DNA of 44,761 nt. Origin: Candidatus Poribacteria bacterium (GTDB lineage: Bacteria > Poribacteria > WGA-4E > WGA-3G). The position numbers and the translations under genes were made by a program. The stretch lies in assembly GCA_009839745.1 (NCBI GenBank), contig VXPE01000079.1, forward strand, positions 1 to 44,761, in the 5' to 3' direction. The notes beneath the pieces are model-generated. The model made no database searches. It had not been told where the DNA came from and was given only the letters and a program-made list of their open reading frames with translations. Below are positions 1 through 8,387 of this stretch, piece by piece; the stretch's first letter is position 1; each line of letters starts with the position of its first letter.

Positions 1-49
1 AACATATTACCCCTTCTATGAGGTTATGTCAAACATTATTGCGTAAGTC

Positions 50-1309
50 CTATTTCTGTTGGATTTCAGACTGTTTCTCTGCTCTAATTGTTGGGAGAGC
101 AATTCTACCGAATGCGTCTCTATTGATCGCTGTGAGGATTGTCCCACTACACCCTTTCTTGAGTTGTAACTGACCGACGCTACTCTTCAAAAACACCAAT
201 AGAGTTTCCGAATTAAGTACATCCGAATTGATAATATGGAATCCAGTTGAACAGAGAGCATTATCATATTCCCCTGTTATCAAGGCTATGCTTTCCAGTG
301 AGCCTTCAACAGATGAAACAATGACATCTCCCGTGTTCACCTTGCATCGTGCTCTACTTGGCAAATCTTGTCCTTGCCCTACCATACAATCCTTTACCTC
401 CCCATCACGCCCGATATTAGCAAGTTCAATATACTTGTATTCCGTTTCAGGCTCAGGTTTGAAATTGCTATCTTTTAACTGGGCTTGATTCGCAATCACT
501 CCCCAACCCCCCTGATAACTTTTAATGGCACTGATAATATCATCGTATCTTGGCTGGAAGTAATCCGCGTCAATACGCTCTGCGTGTTGCATGCTGACAT
601 AATCTGTGGCAAAGGTTAAGTTGTGCTTCGGTTGATAGTCGGTGAGTCCGAGTTCGTCAAGGAGAAGGGTTTGGGTTTCGGCATACCGGGTTTTTGATAG
701 TTCTGTTAGATCTTTTGACCGGAGATAGGTTTTTTCTATCTCCATTTGAAGATTTTCTAAATTCGGCACAGGAATTTGATACAAAAAAGGCGGGGCAACT
801 TCAGGTTGGGCACTACCGTATTTACCCTTCTGTATTAATGCTTCACCATACTTCGTATTGAGGAAAATGGCGAGAAAGAACGGATTTAAGCTGCCACTTT
901 GGACGATAAAGGTATGAGACGATGAGATAGCATGGCTATCCTCAAGATAGATAGCACACTGACCAGCATTTGCGCCCGATCGCGTTATCAGAATATCTTT
1001 GTAATAGATGGTGTTGTCTTGTAAACACTCTGCATCTTCTTCCGATATGTAAACAGGGTTGGATGTTAGATCAATGGATAGGGGACGCACATTTTGTGCT
1101 CTCAAAAATAGAACACCCTCATCCACATAATTTCGTTGTATTTCTTTCGGGTGCCTAATATTGACTTGAAAATCAATGAGTCGGCGCGAACCAATCTTTT
1201 CAAGTTTGCGTTGAACCCGTAGATAATCAGGTCGAAAAAACTCCGCATCAAGCCGCAGAGAATGAGAGGCATCCACTATAGATTGATAATCAACGACAGA
1301 ATACTGCAT
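50..1309 (-). CDS. hsdS: Type I-like restriction-modification specificity subunit (HsdS)
   Basis: This is a DNA-recognition subunit: it would direct the partner methyltransferase/nuclease (1791-3895) to its target. The 419 residues form two similar halves. Each opens with a RLDAEFFRPDY or RIDADYFQPRY type segment (about residues 18 and 243) and continues into a target-recognition domain that ends in a ...QIPVPNL or RIALPTI segment before a coiled helix. The start is ATG at 1309. The protein stops directly after EIQQK. Homologues I know usually carry a further 30-40 residue helix here, so the C-terminus may be clipped. The next codons after the TAG (DLRNNV, then a stop) do not restore it. A minus-strand ATG at 5-3 behind an AAGGGG could open another gene beyond the left edge, but too little is visible to call it. 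It is separated from hsdM by an oppositely oriented small gene. Confidence 0.85.
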   Translation of the reverse strand: MQYSVVDYQSIVDASHSLRLDAEFFRPDYLRVQRKLEKIGSRRLIDFQVNIRHPKEIQRNYVDEGVLFLRAQNVRPLSIDLTSNPVYISEEDAECLQDNTIYYKDILITRSGANAGQCAIYLEDSHAISSSHTFIVQSGSLNPFFLAIFLNTKYGEALIQKGKYGSAQPEVAPPFLYQIPVPNLENLQMEIEKTYLRSKDLTELSKTRYAETQTLLLDELGLTDYQPKHNLTFATDYVSMQHAERIDADYFQPRYDDIISAIKSYQGGWGVIANQAQLKDSNFKPEPETEYKYIELANIGRDGEVKDCMVGQGQDLPSRARCKVNTGDVIVSSVEGSLESIALITGEYDNALCSTGFHIINSDVLNSETLLVFLKSSVGQLQLKKGCSGTILTAINRDAFGRIALPTIRAEKQSEIQQK

Positions 1310-1348
1310 TATTAATTATTCCGTAATTGTCCGCTCCGCGATAATTAC

Positions 1349-1377
1349 TTGACATCCACACAAATTTCTGTTATTCT
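1349..1377 (+). promoter_or_regulatory. Sigma-70-type promoter for the 122-aa coiled-coil gene
   Basis: TTGACA at 1349-1354, a 17-nt spacer, and TATTCT at 1372-1377. The gene start lies 22 nt downstream behind an AGGAGG ribosome binding site. The match is read directly from the sequence; activity is inferred. Confidence 0.7.
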
Positions 1378-1398
1378 ACACCATAGGAGGAGTTACCG

Positions 1399-1767
1399 AT
1401 GTCAAATCACTTCAACGAGTTATTATTACAGACACTCAAAGATGTAGGCATCCGATTGGAGCGGCTTGAAGGCCGCGTGGATCATGTCATAAACGAAAAA
1501 GCCGACAAGATGGATGTCAAGGACGTTAGAGAAGAACTTAAGTTTGTTATCGAAAAATTAGACCAAAAAGCCGACAAATCGGATGTTGCGGACGTTAAGT
1601 CGGATGTTGCGGACGTTAAGTCGAATGTTAACACGCTTCGCGACGAGGTTAGGTCCCAAGGGCAACGTCTTGACCGAATTGAGACAGGAATCAAGACGCT
1701 CCAATGGACGATGACAGCTGGCATCGCTGTTCTGGGTATCATTCTTGCTTTCATCAGAGCGTGCTAA
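1399..1767 (+). CDS. Small coiled-coil protein with C-terminal membrane anchor, inside an R-M locus
   Basis: Function unknown. Residues 10-95 are a charged helical region with near-repeats (KADKSDVADVKSDVADVKSNV-like stretch, DNA repeat at 1572-1625) typical of a long coiled coil. Residues about 102-120 (WTMTAGIAVLGIILAFI) form one hydrophobic segment at the very C-terminus, so the protein is predicted to be tail-anchored with the coil in the cytoplasm. There is no signal peptide. A strong AGGAGG lies about 9 nt before ATG 1399, with its own promoter just upstream. It points against the flanking hsdM and hsdS genes and so splits what is normally one operon. Similar anchored coiled coils occur near 3892-4293 and 32551-33093. 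It could be a phage-holin-accessory-like (XhlA-type) fold, but I see no specific motif for that. Confidence 0.75.
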   Translation: MSNHFNELLLQTLKDVGIRLERLEGRVDHVINEKADKMDVKDVREELKFVIEKLDQKADKSDVADVKSDVADVKSNVNTLRDEVRSQGQRLDRIETGIKTLQWTMTAGIAVLGIILAFIRAC

Positions 1768-1790
1768 CATATTGCTGAATCGAGCTCCTA

Positions 1791-3895
1791 TTACCTCCAA
1801 AAACTTAAATCTTCGTTCTTTGCCCATTCAATAAAGGCTTCGGCAATACCATCGGAAAGCTCCTCGTTGTGGTTGTGGAGATCGTGATCAACAATCAGAT
1901 GACCGTTTTTGTCCAATTTGTGCTGTCCATTGCTATTCTCAAGAAAAACGTAATCGCCAGAATTGTCTTTACCACCTTTTTCACTCACCGCTAAAAAGAC
2001 GGAGTAGTTGTCAACTTTTGGACAGAGCGGGCCCTCGGTAGGATCGTCGTTCCACTTTTGCACGAACAGAACGCTCGTTTTCGTGCCGGTATGCGGTTTG
2101 AAGGTGTTACCGTGCAAACTAACGATAGCCAAGATACGGGCGCGCTCCGCGATAAATTCACGGACATATTTATCAGACGTGTTGTTAAATCTGCCTTGAG
2201 GTAGCACAATTGCCATCCGTCCCCCGGGTTTGAGGAAATCAAGATTGCGTTCAATAAACAGGATATCGCGTCCGACTTTGGTGTGTGCTTTACCGTTCTG
2301 TTTAAAGGTGAGGTTGTATTGATGCAGGATACGACTCTCCTTGATGTCCCGGCAAAAGGTGGATTCGCCATCAGAATATCGAAACCAAATGATTTGTTCT
2401 CGTCTGGCTCCATCCTTAACGCTTTGAGGCGATCAAAACCGGCGCCATAAGTGCGGCTCCACCTGTTATTTCTCTCTGTGCTGTCGTCCCACCGTTCATA
2501 ATCCAGCGTGTTGAGATGCAAAACGTTGGTTTCACCATCTCCTGCAATGAGATTCAGGGTTCTCGCCACCCGGACGGTCTTTTCGTCGAAATCGATCCCA
2601 AACACTTTGAGGACATACTCCTTGTTTGCTTCAGGGATTTCTGCATTGGTGAAAAGCGTCCCCGTCAGTTTGAAAACGGTATGCACTGGAAAACCGCAAC
2701 TCCCAGCAGCGGTGTCAATCATATATTCCCCCGGCTGCGGATTAAGCATCTTGACACACATATCTATAACGTGGCGTGGGGTAAAGTATTGTCCTTTTTC
2801 GCCTTTGGCGGATTTACTCACCAGATATTCAAACGCTTCATCGACAACCTGCAAATTGGAGTTGAATAACTTTATATCCTGCAAACTGGAAACGCAGACA
2901 GAAAGGTGACTGTCAGAAAGTTCAAACGCTGAATGTTCAGGAAAAACGCCTCTCCACCGGTCCCTTGCATCGTCAAAAAGCCGTTGAATTTTGGTTTTGA
3001 GTTGGGTGTCAGTTTGTCCCGTATTTCTGAACGCCATAGCGCGAAAATCATCATCTGGAATTTCTGCAACCGCTTCCTTCAGAACCTCATAATCTGGATT
3101 CTCCACGTCGTAAGATTGACCTGTTTCCTGAACAATGGTATTGATTCTGTGCCGTAGGAGGCGGTTGATAAACATTTTGTCTTCCTGACTCTTGAATTCG
3201 TCATAGAGTTTGGCAAAAATGAGTTTAAAAACCTCCTCAAAAACATCTACGCCTGCATTGGCGAGCACTTCGTCCTCTAATTCCAAAATGACATCCTTTA
3301 AGGACTTGTGCTCCGTGGCAAGTTTATCCTTAAGCACGAGATCTTTGAGGGTAAAACGCTCGTTGAGGATATCCGCCAAGGTCTGATCGGCGTTAGGAAT
3401 ATTGGTGATGTCTTCAAAGTAGTTTGGATCTCTCCGGTGGTAGTGCGAAATCTGTTGGCCATTTGTCCATACAGCGATGGGCGCGCCAGTAGCGTTGCAG
3501 TAGGAACGGAGTTGTGCCTTACCCTCTTGGAGTTTCGGCTTTTTGACTTCAACGATAATATAGGGGGTATCGACTCTGTCTTTGTCAAGGATAACAATGT
3601 CGGCGCGTTTCTTTTCTCTACCGAAGTTGACGAGGTGTTCAAACCGGACACGTTCTCGCGGATAATGGTACCGGTTCAAGAGGCGTTCCACATACAATTG
3701 ACGGATCAGTTCTTCAGGTTTTATCTGGACTGCTTTTCCTCGAATAGGGCAATAGGTGATAGGTGTTTTTTTGCCCTCTATCCTTTGACGTAAATTCTGA
3801 ATTTCAGATAGGTCAAACAGGTCAAGGTGGTAATTGCTGTCCTTGAGTATCGTTTGGAGGATGTCGGGTTGTGCCATAGTTTTTCTGTTGGTCAA
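1791..3895 (-). pseudogene. hsdM: Fused nuclease-N6-adenine methyltransferase (HsdM type with HsdR-like N-terminus), frameshifted
   Basis: This encodes the modification subunit of a restriction system with a nuclease-like domain fused in front. Counting from the TTG at 3895: a PD-(D/E)xK-like domain at residues about 60-155 (D99 in RADI, E116 and K118 in EVKK), a helical region, GQYFTP at 368-373, SAM-binding motif I DTAAGSCGF at 394-402, and catalytic NPPF at 511-514. The frame breaks directly after NPPFAG: one base is missing in the CCC run at 2348-2350. Restoring it gives DIKESRILHQYNLT and then runs cleanly into the second ORF (GGRMAIVLPQGRF...) to the stop at 1791. Intact length would be about 695 residues from the alternative ATG at 3877. 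The upstream gene's stop overlaps the TTG start (TTGA), implying translational coupling. It could be a true inactivating mutation, a sequencing error, or a rare slippage site. No separate HsdR helicase is visible. The fused layout is reminiscent of BcgI-like RM subunits. Confidence 0.85.
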
Positions 3896-4293
3896 GCCTG
3901 GATGATTGGTTTCCGTTCAAGTTCCTCTATTCTCCGTCGGAGTATCTGGATTTCTGCTTCTTGGTCGCGGAGTGCCTTAATTTCTGCTTCTTGTCGGTCG
4001 CGGTTCCGGTTGTATTGATACACAATAATCCCCATTGGCACCGCAACGAAGGTGAGAATAGCAACGATGAGCGCAATAATTAAATGGCCTTGGAAGTTTA
4101 TGCGGTCCCGTAAATCCGTGATACGTTTATCCAACCGCCCTTCAACTGCCTCTATACGTTTCCCTAACCGGACCTCAGTTTCATTGACAATCTGGCGAAT
4201 TTTCTCTAAATCTTCAACGCTTAATTCAGCAAACACAGGTGTGCTGGCGTATAAAACTAACGCAATGATGAGGAACAACCTTAACATCTTCAT
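3892..4293 (-). CDS. Signal-peptide / coiled-coil / transmembrane protein coupled to hsdM
   Basis: Function unknown. I place the start at ATG 4293 (MKMLRLFLII...) because it has GGAG 8 nt upstream and opens directly into a signal peptide ending ...STPVFA. A longer reading frame to 4353 would bury this signal. After the signal come a coiled coil (about residues 25-65, containing EVRLGKRIEAVEGRLDKRI), one transmembrane helix (about 71-93), and a charged coiled-coil tail (about 97-130, with a QEAEIKALRDQEAEIQILRR-type heptad pattern). The stop codon overlaps the TTG start of the methyltransferase gene, so the two are probably co-translated. The topology suggests a periplasmic coil and a cytoplasmic coil joined by the membrane helix. 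The same architecture is seen at 32551-33093. A role linked to the restriction system is inference from position only. Confidence 0.75.
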   Translation of the reverse strand: MKMLRLFLIIALVLYASTPVFAELSVEDLEKIRQIVNETEVRLGKRIEAVEGRLDKRITDLRDRINFQGHLIIALIVAILTFVAVPMGIIVYQYNRNRDRQEAEIKALRDQEAEIQILRRRIEELERKPIIQA

Positions 4294-4341
4294 AACAACT
4301 TCTCCAGACCTTAGTATTTTTTCTTCACACATCATTGATAC

Positions 4342-4370
4342 ATTATAGCACAATTACTGAGCAACCGCAA
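4342..4370 (-). promoter_or_regulatory. Extended -10 promoter for the coiled-coil/hsdM transcription unit
   Basis: On the minus strand: TTGCGG (4370-4365), a 17-nt spacer, and TATAAT (4347-4342) preceded by TGC, an extended -10. It lies about 50 nt upstream of the chosen start at 4293, which supports that start. Confidence 0.6.
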
Positions 4371-4384
4371 CAAAATGTTTATTC

Positions 4385-5113
4385 TCAGAAACGTGGAAAA
4401 GATACAGCTACTATATCCATCGTCATCGCGACGAGCCAGTGAATTACCGCGCCGTAGATGAACGAACGCGTTTCCAGTGCCAGCACACCGAGCAATACAC
4501 CCGCAATCACAGAACCGATTGCCTCCGGTAAGGGTTTTGAGTAATGCATCACCGCAAAAGGAATCGTCTGAATTAAGAGGGTGTAGTTCCCGAATTTCCG
4601 TTCAAGTCCAAAGAGCATAAACCCACGGAAGAAGAATTCCCACGAAAACATGTAAACACCGTAAGCGAGTTGATACGGGAAGAACGCCTGCCAACTGCTC
4701 GCGACTGCCTTACAAAGTGGATACTTTGCTACGAAAGGTGGATATACGATAACCGCGAGAATCACCACGGGTATCATCAGGAACCACGCTATTCCTGTCA
4801 CACCCCATCCAAGTTTCTGATGCCCGAGTTGGAACCCATAGTCCTTCAACCGCTCTTTTGTTCCAAATTGCGCAACAAGGACAGGCGCGAGGAGTAAGGT
4901 GAGTGCCGTCGTCAGAAACCAGTAATAGTAGGAATGGCTCTCTACCAATGGGAGGTTAAGAAAGTATTCTGCGAAGTGTTGCCTGAAAAAACTCCGTCGG
5001 CTGTAATACCTGTGCAACGTTAGCAGGAGCCCAGAAGCCAGTAGGATCACAGTCGCCTGTTGTTCCCAACCGCGTAGATATTTCTCTTTTAAGTTTTGGA
5101 GATAGGAATACAT
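4385..5113 (-). CDS. CPBP-family intramembrane endopeptidase (Abi/CAAX-protease-like)
   Basis: This is a multi-pass inner-membrane protein of the CPBP (CaaX protease and bacteriocin-processing) family. Several hydrophobic helices are visible. The family core appears in the second half: WEFFFRGFMLFGL (a form of the ExxxR motif), then FAVMHYSKPLPEAIGSVIAG (the histidine motif) and GVLALETRSFIYGAVIHW (second histidine). The first Glu of the usual EE pair is replaced by Trp, so only one Glu remains; the E, R and both His are kept. I start at ATG 5113 (MYSYLQNL); the longer frame to 5167 begins at TTG and has no better ribosome site. It is divergent from the glycosyltransferase operon. Substrate unknown; family members process peptides or prenylated proteins, or act in self-immunity. 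Confidence 0.85.
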   Translation of the reverse strand: MYSYLQNLKEKYLRGWEQQATVILLASGLLLTLHRYYSRRSFFRQHFAEYFLNLPLVESHSYYYWFLTTALTLLLAPVLVAQFGTKERLKDYGFQLGHQKLGWGVTGIAWFLMIPVVILAVIVYPPFVAKYPLCKAVASSWQAFFPYQLAYGVYMFSWEFFFRGFMLFGLERKFGNYTLLIQTIPFAVMHYSKPLPEAIGSVIAGVLLGVLALETRSFIYGAVIHWLVAMTMDIVAVSFPRF

Positions 5114-5114
5114 C

Positions 5115-5143
5115 TTGACATCCAGTCTGTTTTGGGGTATTAT
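5115..5143 (+). promoter_or_regulatory. Sigma-70 promoter for the glycosyltransferase operon
   Basis: Consensus TTGACA at 5115-5120, 17-nt spacer, TATTAT at 5138-5143, 44 nt before ATG 5187. It lies in the divergent gap between the CPBP protease and the GT9 gene. Confidence 0.75.
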
Positions 5144-5186
5144 ATCGTGAACAGCACAAATTTGCAATAGCCAGCGAAGGAACAGG

Positions 5187-6203
5187 ATGTTTGCCCCTCA
5201 TCAGATTCATCGCATTTTAATCATAAGACTTGCGCCACTCGGAGAAACCGTTCTCACAACACCTGTCATTCGTGCCTTACGCCAACACTTTCGAGATGCC
5301 TATATCGCTTATATGGTAGCCCCGACACGAGAGGCGTTAGTGTCCGCAAACCCACATCTGAACGAGGTTCTTACGTATCAAACCTCCGTGCCGAAACTCA
5401 TCTATCAGATGGCTCGACGAAAATTCCAAATGGCGGTTGTGCTGCAGCCGACGTTCCGTCTCGTTCTTCACACATTTCTTGCGAGAATCCCGTTCCGTGT
5501 TGGATTCAAAACGAACGCTGGTGGAAAGACATTGCTGAATCTCGCAGTTCCGAATAATACAGCGCAGCATGAAACGGAGCGGTATCTCGATGTGATTCGC
5601 GCTTTGGGTATTGAAGCAGGGAACACTCAACCGGAAGTATTTGTGGATAGGGCAGGCAAGGCATGGGTGAACAATTTTCTTGAAGACCGAAAGCTGAATG
5701 ACGGCAGCCCCATTATCGGGCTCAATCCGGGTGCCGCGACAGTCTATCGCCGATGGCATGCATCAAACTTTGCAACCCTTGCGGATCGCCTCCATGAAAC
5801 ATACGACGCACATATTATTATCACGACTGGACCGCGCGAAGGTGAATTAGCAGATCAGGTGGCGGACGCGATGTCCCATTCACCCGTTATTGTCAATCAG
5901 GCGACCCCGATGCAACTGGCGGCACTGCTGCAACGGTGTAATCTCTACATCAGCAACGATACAGGACCGATGCACCTCAGCACGGCTGTAAAAACGCCGA
6001 CGATTGCCCTGTTCGGTGCCTCTAACCTTATCCAGTGGGCACCGCCGTGGGACCGACACGCCGTGGTCGCGCGCAAAGGGTGTTCGTTTATGAAAATACT
6101 GTCGTCCAGAGAATGGGACGCATATCCCGATCGCGCACGCGAAAATCTCGAGGCGATTACCCCAGATACGGTTATGGCAGCAGTTGAGGAACTCACATGG
6201 TAA
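5187..6203 (+). CDS. Glycosyltransferase family 9 (heptosyltransferase-like)
   Basis: This is predicted to transfer a heptose-type sugar from a nucleotide donor to a growing lipopolysaccharide core at the cytoplasmic face of the inner membrane. The 338 residues match the GT9/GT-B layout. The N-terminal acceptor half opens with ILIIRLAPLGETVLTTPVIRAL, where family members usually have GD in place of GE. The donor half contains IGLNPGAATVYRRWHASNFA, then TTGPREGELADQ and the family signature YISNDTGPMHLSTA followed by ALFGAS. The start ATG 5187 has GAAGGAAC upstream. The stop overlaps the next start by 7 nt, so the three genes 5187-8360 form one operon. Sugar specificity cannot be told from sequence. 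Confidence 0.88.
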   Translation: MFAPHQIHRILIIRLAPLGETVLTTPVIRALRQHFRDAYIAYMVAPTREALVSANPHLNEVLTYQTSVPKLIYQMARRKFQMAVVLQPTFRLVLHTFLARIPFRVGFKTNAGGKTLLNLAVPNNTAQHETERYLDVIRALGIEAGNTQPEVFVDRAGKAWVNNFLEDRKLNDGSPIIGLNPGAATVYRRWHASNFATLADRLHETYDAHIIITTGPREGELADQVADAMSHSPVIVNQATPMQLAALLQRCNLYISNDTGPMHLSTAVKTPTIALFGASNLIQWAPPWDRHAVVARKGCSFMKILSSREWDAYPDRARENLEAITPDTVMAAVEELTW

Positions 6204-7705
6204 ATTCTGAACACACCCCCGTCGAAACATTAGATGCACAACACATCCAAAATTGTCTGACCGACATTCGGGGTAGAATGTATCGGCAGGCACTCCTGCA
6301 GACGATCACGTCTACGCTCTTCTGTGGGCTGGTGCTGCTTGTGGTGTTGTTCTTTCTGAACCGAGTGATTCCCCTACCGATCCGAATGTTAAGTGTGAGT
6401 GGGGTTATTATTTTTGTCGCGGTGGCTGTCGGTGTATGTCTCAGTGTCAAGCATCGTCAGGATTTAGACGCTGTCGCGCGGGCTGTTGACGAAAAAATGG
6501 GACTCAGCGAGCGGCTCGGGACGGCGTTTGGATTGATGCGAACCGATCCCCAAAGTGAATTCGCAGAACTCCAAATTCGAGATGCCGCAGAGACTGCAAC
6601 AACCTTAGACGTTGTAAACGTAAGCCCGTATCGTCTCCCAAAGTTCCTGAAATTTTTTCCGATTCCGCTGCTGTTGATTGGGCTATCCTTCACTATTCCC
6701 CCTTTCTATGAGGTGCCGCAACCCCTGACGCATTCGCAGCAGCAGGCGTTAGATAGAATCATTCAAAACCTTGAAGGAGAACATGTTGAGAATTCGGACT
6801 TAAAGCGTCAGATGACCGATACGATGAAAGCGTTGAAAGCGGCATCGAATCTCAACACAGCGCAAAAACATCTCAGCGCCTTAAAAAAAGAGATCCGCAC
6901 GCAGCGATCAGAACAAACTGCCATTGCTGAAGCAGTAGAAGCGAGTCAAAGTTTTCGCGGTATGGATGCCGACCAACTCGCTGCAGTACTGGAAAACCTC
7001 ACTGAACAGGCTGCGATACCATCGGAACTCCAAGCGGAACTTATGGAACTCTTTGAACGTTTGGCTGAAGATCTACCAGAGGGTACTCTTGGTGATTCAC
7101 TGAACCAGATTCAGGGGCAAGCCGTCACACCGGAGACCTTGCAGGACATTATTGCTGCCCTTGAGCAGATGGAAAAGTCGTCCGATCTTGCGGAATTGGA
7201 GGCACACCTCACGGCAAACCAAAAGGAACTGGCATTGGCGACTCTTGAAACGCAATCCGCAGGCGGTGGAATTGCGAATAGCGATGGCGGACCTGGACAA
7301 GACGCGGGGAGCCGCGAGGTTGAGGGGACTCGTGAAGGTTCGTCAAATTCCGATCCATCCTCAGCATCACAAACAGCCGAATCAGGCGGCATGGCGAGTG
7401 AAACAGACCGCCCAGATTCTACCACACCCCTGACAGGTGCGGAAACACCCGCCTTTCAGGTTAACGGAGAAGCACTGACCCTGACGACGGGTGCATCTGG
7501 CAATGCGGAAGGTGTTTCTCGTGTCTTTACGGGTGAGGTAACCGACGACGCGCCTGCCTATCTACCCTATGCCGATGTCGTCCTCAACGCGTCGCGTGCG
7601 TATGCTGCAGCCGTAGAAAATAACCGTATTCCTGTCCGATATCAGACGCAGATTAAATCCTACTTAGAGGCAATTTCGACAAAAAATGAAAAAGAGCATC
7701 ATTAA
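6197..7705 (+). CDS. Membrane-anchored coiled-coil protein (DUF4175-like), function unknown
   Basis: 502 residues, no assigned function. Two hydrophobic segments near the N-terminus (about residues 34-53 and 61-83) are followed by DLDAVARAVDEKMGLSERLGTAFGL, a segment like the DUF4175-type pattern in which a membrane hairpin is followed by an ERLGTAL-like helix. A third hydrophobic segment (about 151-172) precedes a long alpha-helical, Gln/Glu-rich region (about 180-350). A low-complexity Ser/Gly/Glu stretch follows (about 355-410), then a C-terminal segment ending IPVRYQTQIKSYLEAIS, which resembles the IPPRYRELVKxYF tail of this family. It sits between a glycosyltransferase and a VTT protein, overlapping both. 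Such proteins often occur beside MoxR/BatA clusters, which are absent here. Confidence 0.7.
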   Translation: MVNSEHTPVETLDAQHIQNCLTDIRGRMYRQALLQTITSTLFCGLVLLVVLFFLNRVIPLPIRMLSVSGVIIFVAVAVGVCLSVKHRQDLDAVARAVDEKMGLSERLGTAFGLMRTDPQSEFAELQIRDAAETATTLDVVNVSPYRLPKFLKFFPIPLLLIGLSFTIPPFYEVPQPLTHSQQQALDRIIQNLEGEHVENSDLKRQMTDTMKALKAASNLNTAQKHLSALKKEIRTQRSEQTAIAEAVEASQSFRGMDADQLAAVLENLTEQAAIPSELQAELMELFERLAEDLPEGTLGDSLNQIQGQAVTPETLQDIIAALEQMEKSSDLAELEAHLTANQKELALATLETQSAGGGIANSDGGPGQDAGSREVEGTREGSSNSDPSSASQTAESGGMASETDRPDSTTPLTGAETPAFQVNGEALTLTTGASGNAEGVSRVFTGEVTDDAPAYLPYADVVLNASRAYAAAVENNRIPVRYQTQIKSYLEAISTKNEKEHH

Positions 7706-8360
7706 AATTCTCATTACGGTTGGGGTCGTCGCGACTGTCTATCTCGTATTGAGAGCCTACGGCGTAACAGACGACATTCGTTTAGAAAACGTTCCGAAAA
7801 TCAAAACATGGGTAGAAGGTTTTGGCAGAATTGCGCCCTTAGTCTACATTGGGCTTTATCTGGTATCCACTGTCTTTTTCCTCCCCGGTGCCCCAGTAAC
7901 TATCTTGGCAGGTTTCGTCTTCGGACCCCTGTGGGGCATCTTTTACGCGTCCGTGGCTTCGATTATCTCTGTCTCTGTTGCTTTTCTAATTGCCCGCTAC
8001 GTTGCTCGCGACCTCGTTGAAGGTTGGGTCAAAGACAATGCGCAATTCCGCAAAATAGATGAACAGGTTGAAGAACAAGGCTGGCGTATCGTGATGTTTA
8101 CACGCGTGGTCCCGATTTTCCCATTCAATCTCCAAAACTATGCCTATGGGTTAACCAGTATTCGGTTTCCCACTTATGTACTCGTCTCTGCTATCTTCAT
8201 GTTGCCGGGGACAGCAGTGTTTGTCCAGCTCGGTGGGGCATTTGTGAGGGGTGAGGGCAATATTTGGAAGACGCTCCTCTATCTTGGAATCGCTGGTGTG
8301 CTTCTGCTCTTGCTATCTTTGATTCCGAAACTCCTACGAAAATATCAAACGAAATTGTAA
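7686..8360 (+). CDS. TVP38/TMEM64 (VTT/DedA-like) membrane protein
   Basis: A 224-residue multi-pass membrane protein with the VTT domain. The family marks are FFLPGAPVTILAGFVFGPLWG (about residues 59-79) followed by an ISVSVAFLIARYVARD helix, then VMFTRVVPIFPFNLQNYAYGL (about 136-157) and a re-entrant LPGTAVFVQLGG. Relatives move or flip lipids (undecaprenyl phosphate or phospholipid scramblase-type roles) or affect membrane homeostasis. The substrate here is unknown. The start overlaps the end of the preceding gene by 20 nt. Near the C-terminus a hydrophobic helix precedes a Lys/Arg-rich tail. Confidence 0.87.
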   Translation: MKKSIIKILITVGVVATVYLVLRAYGVTDDIRLENVPKIKTWVEGFGRIAPLVYIGLYLVSTVFFLPGAPVTILAGFVFGPLWGIFYASVASIISVSVAFLIARYVARDLVEGWVKDNAQFRKIDEQVEEQGWRIVMFTRVVPIFPFNLQNYAYGLTSIRFPTYVLVSAIFMLPGTAVFVQLGGAFVRGEGNIWKTLLYLGIAGVLLLLLSLIPKLLRKYQTKL

Positions 8361-8387
8361 CGCAGAGAAACCGACGGAATAGTTACG

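Noticed and set aside
1482-1827. Minus-strand frames opposite the 122-residue gene
   Set aside because: They are shadows: the plus-strand gene has a promoter, ribosome site and coiled-coil pattern.
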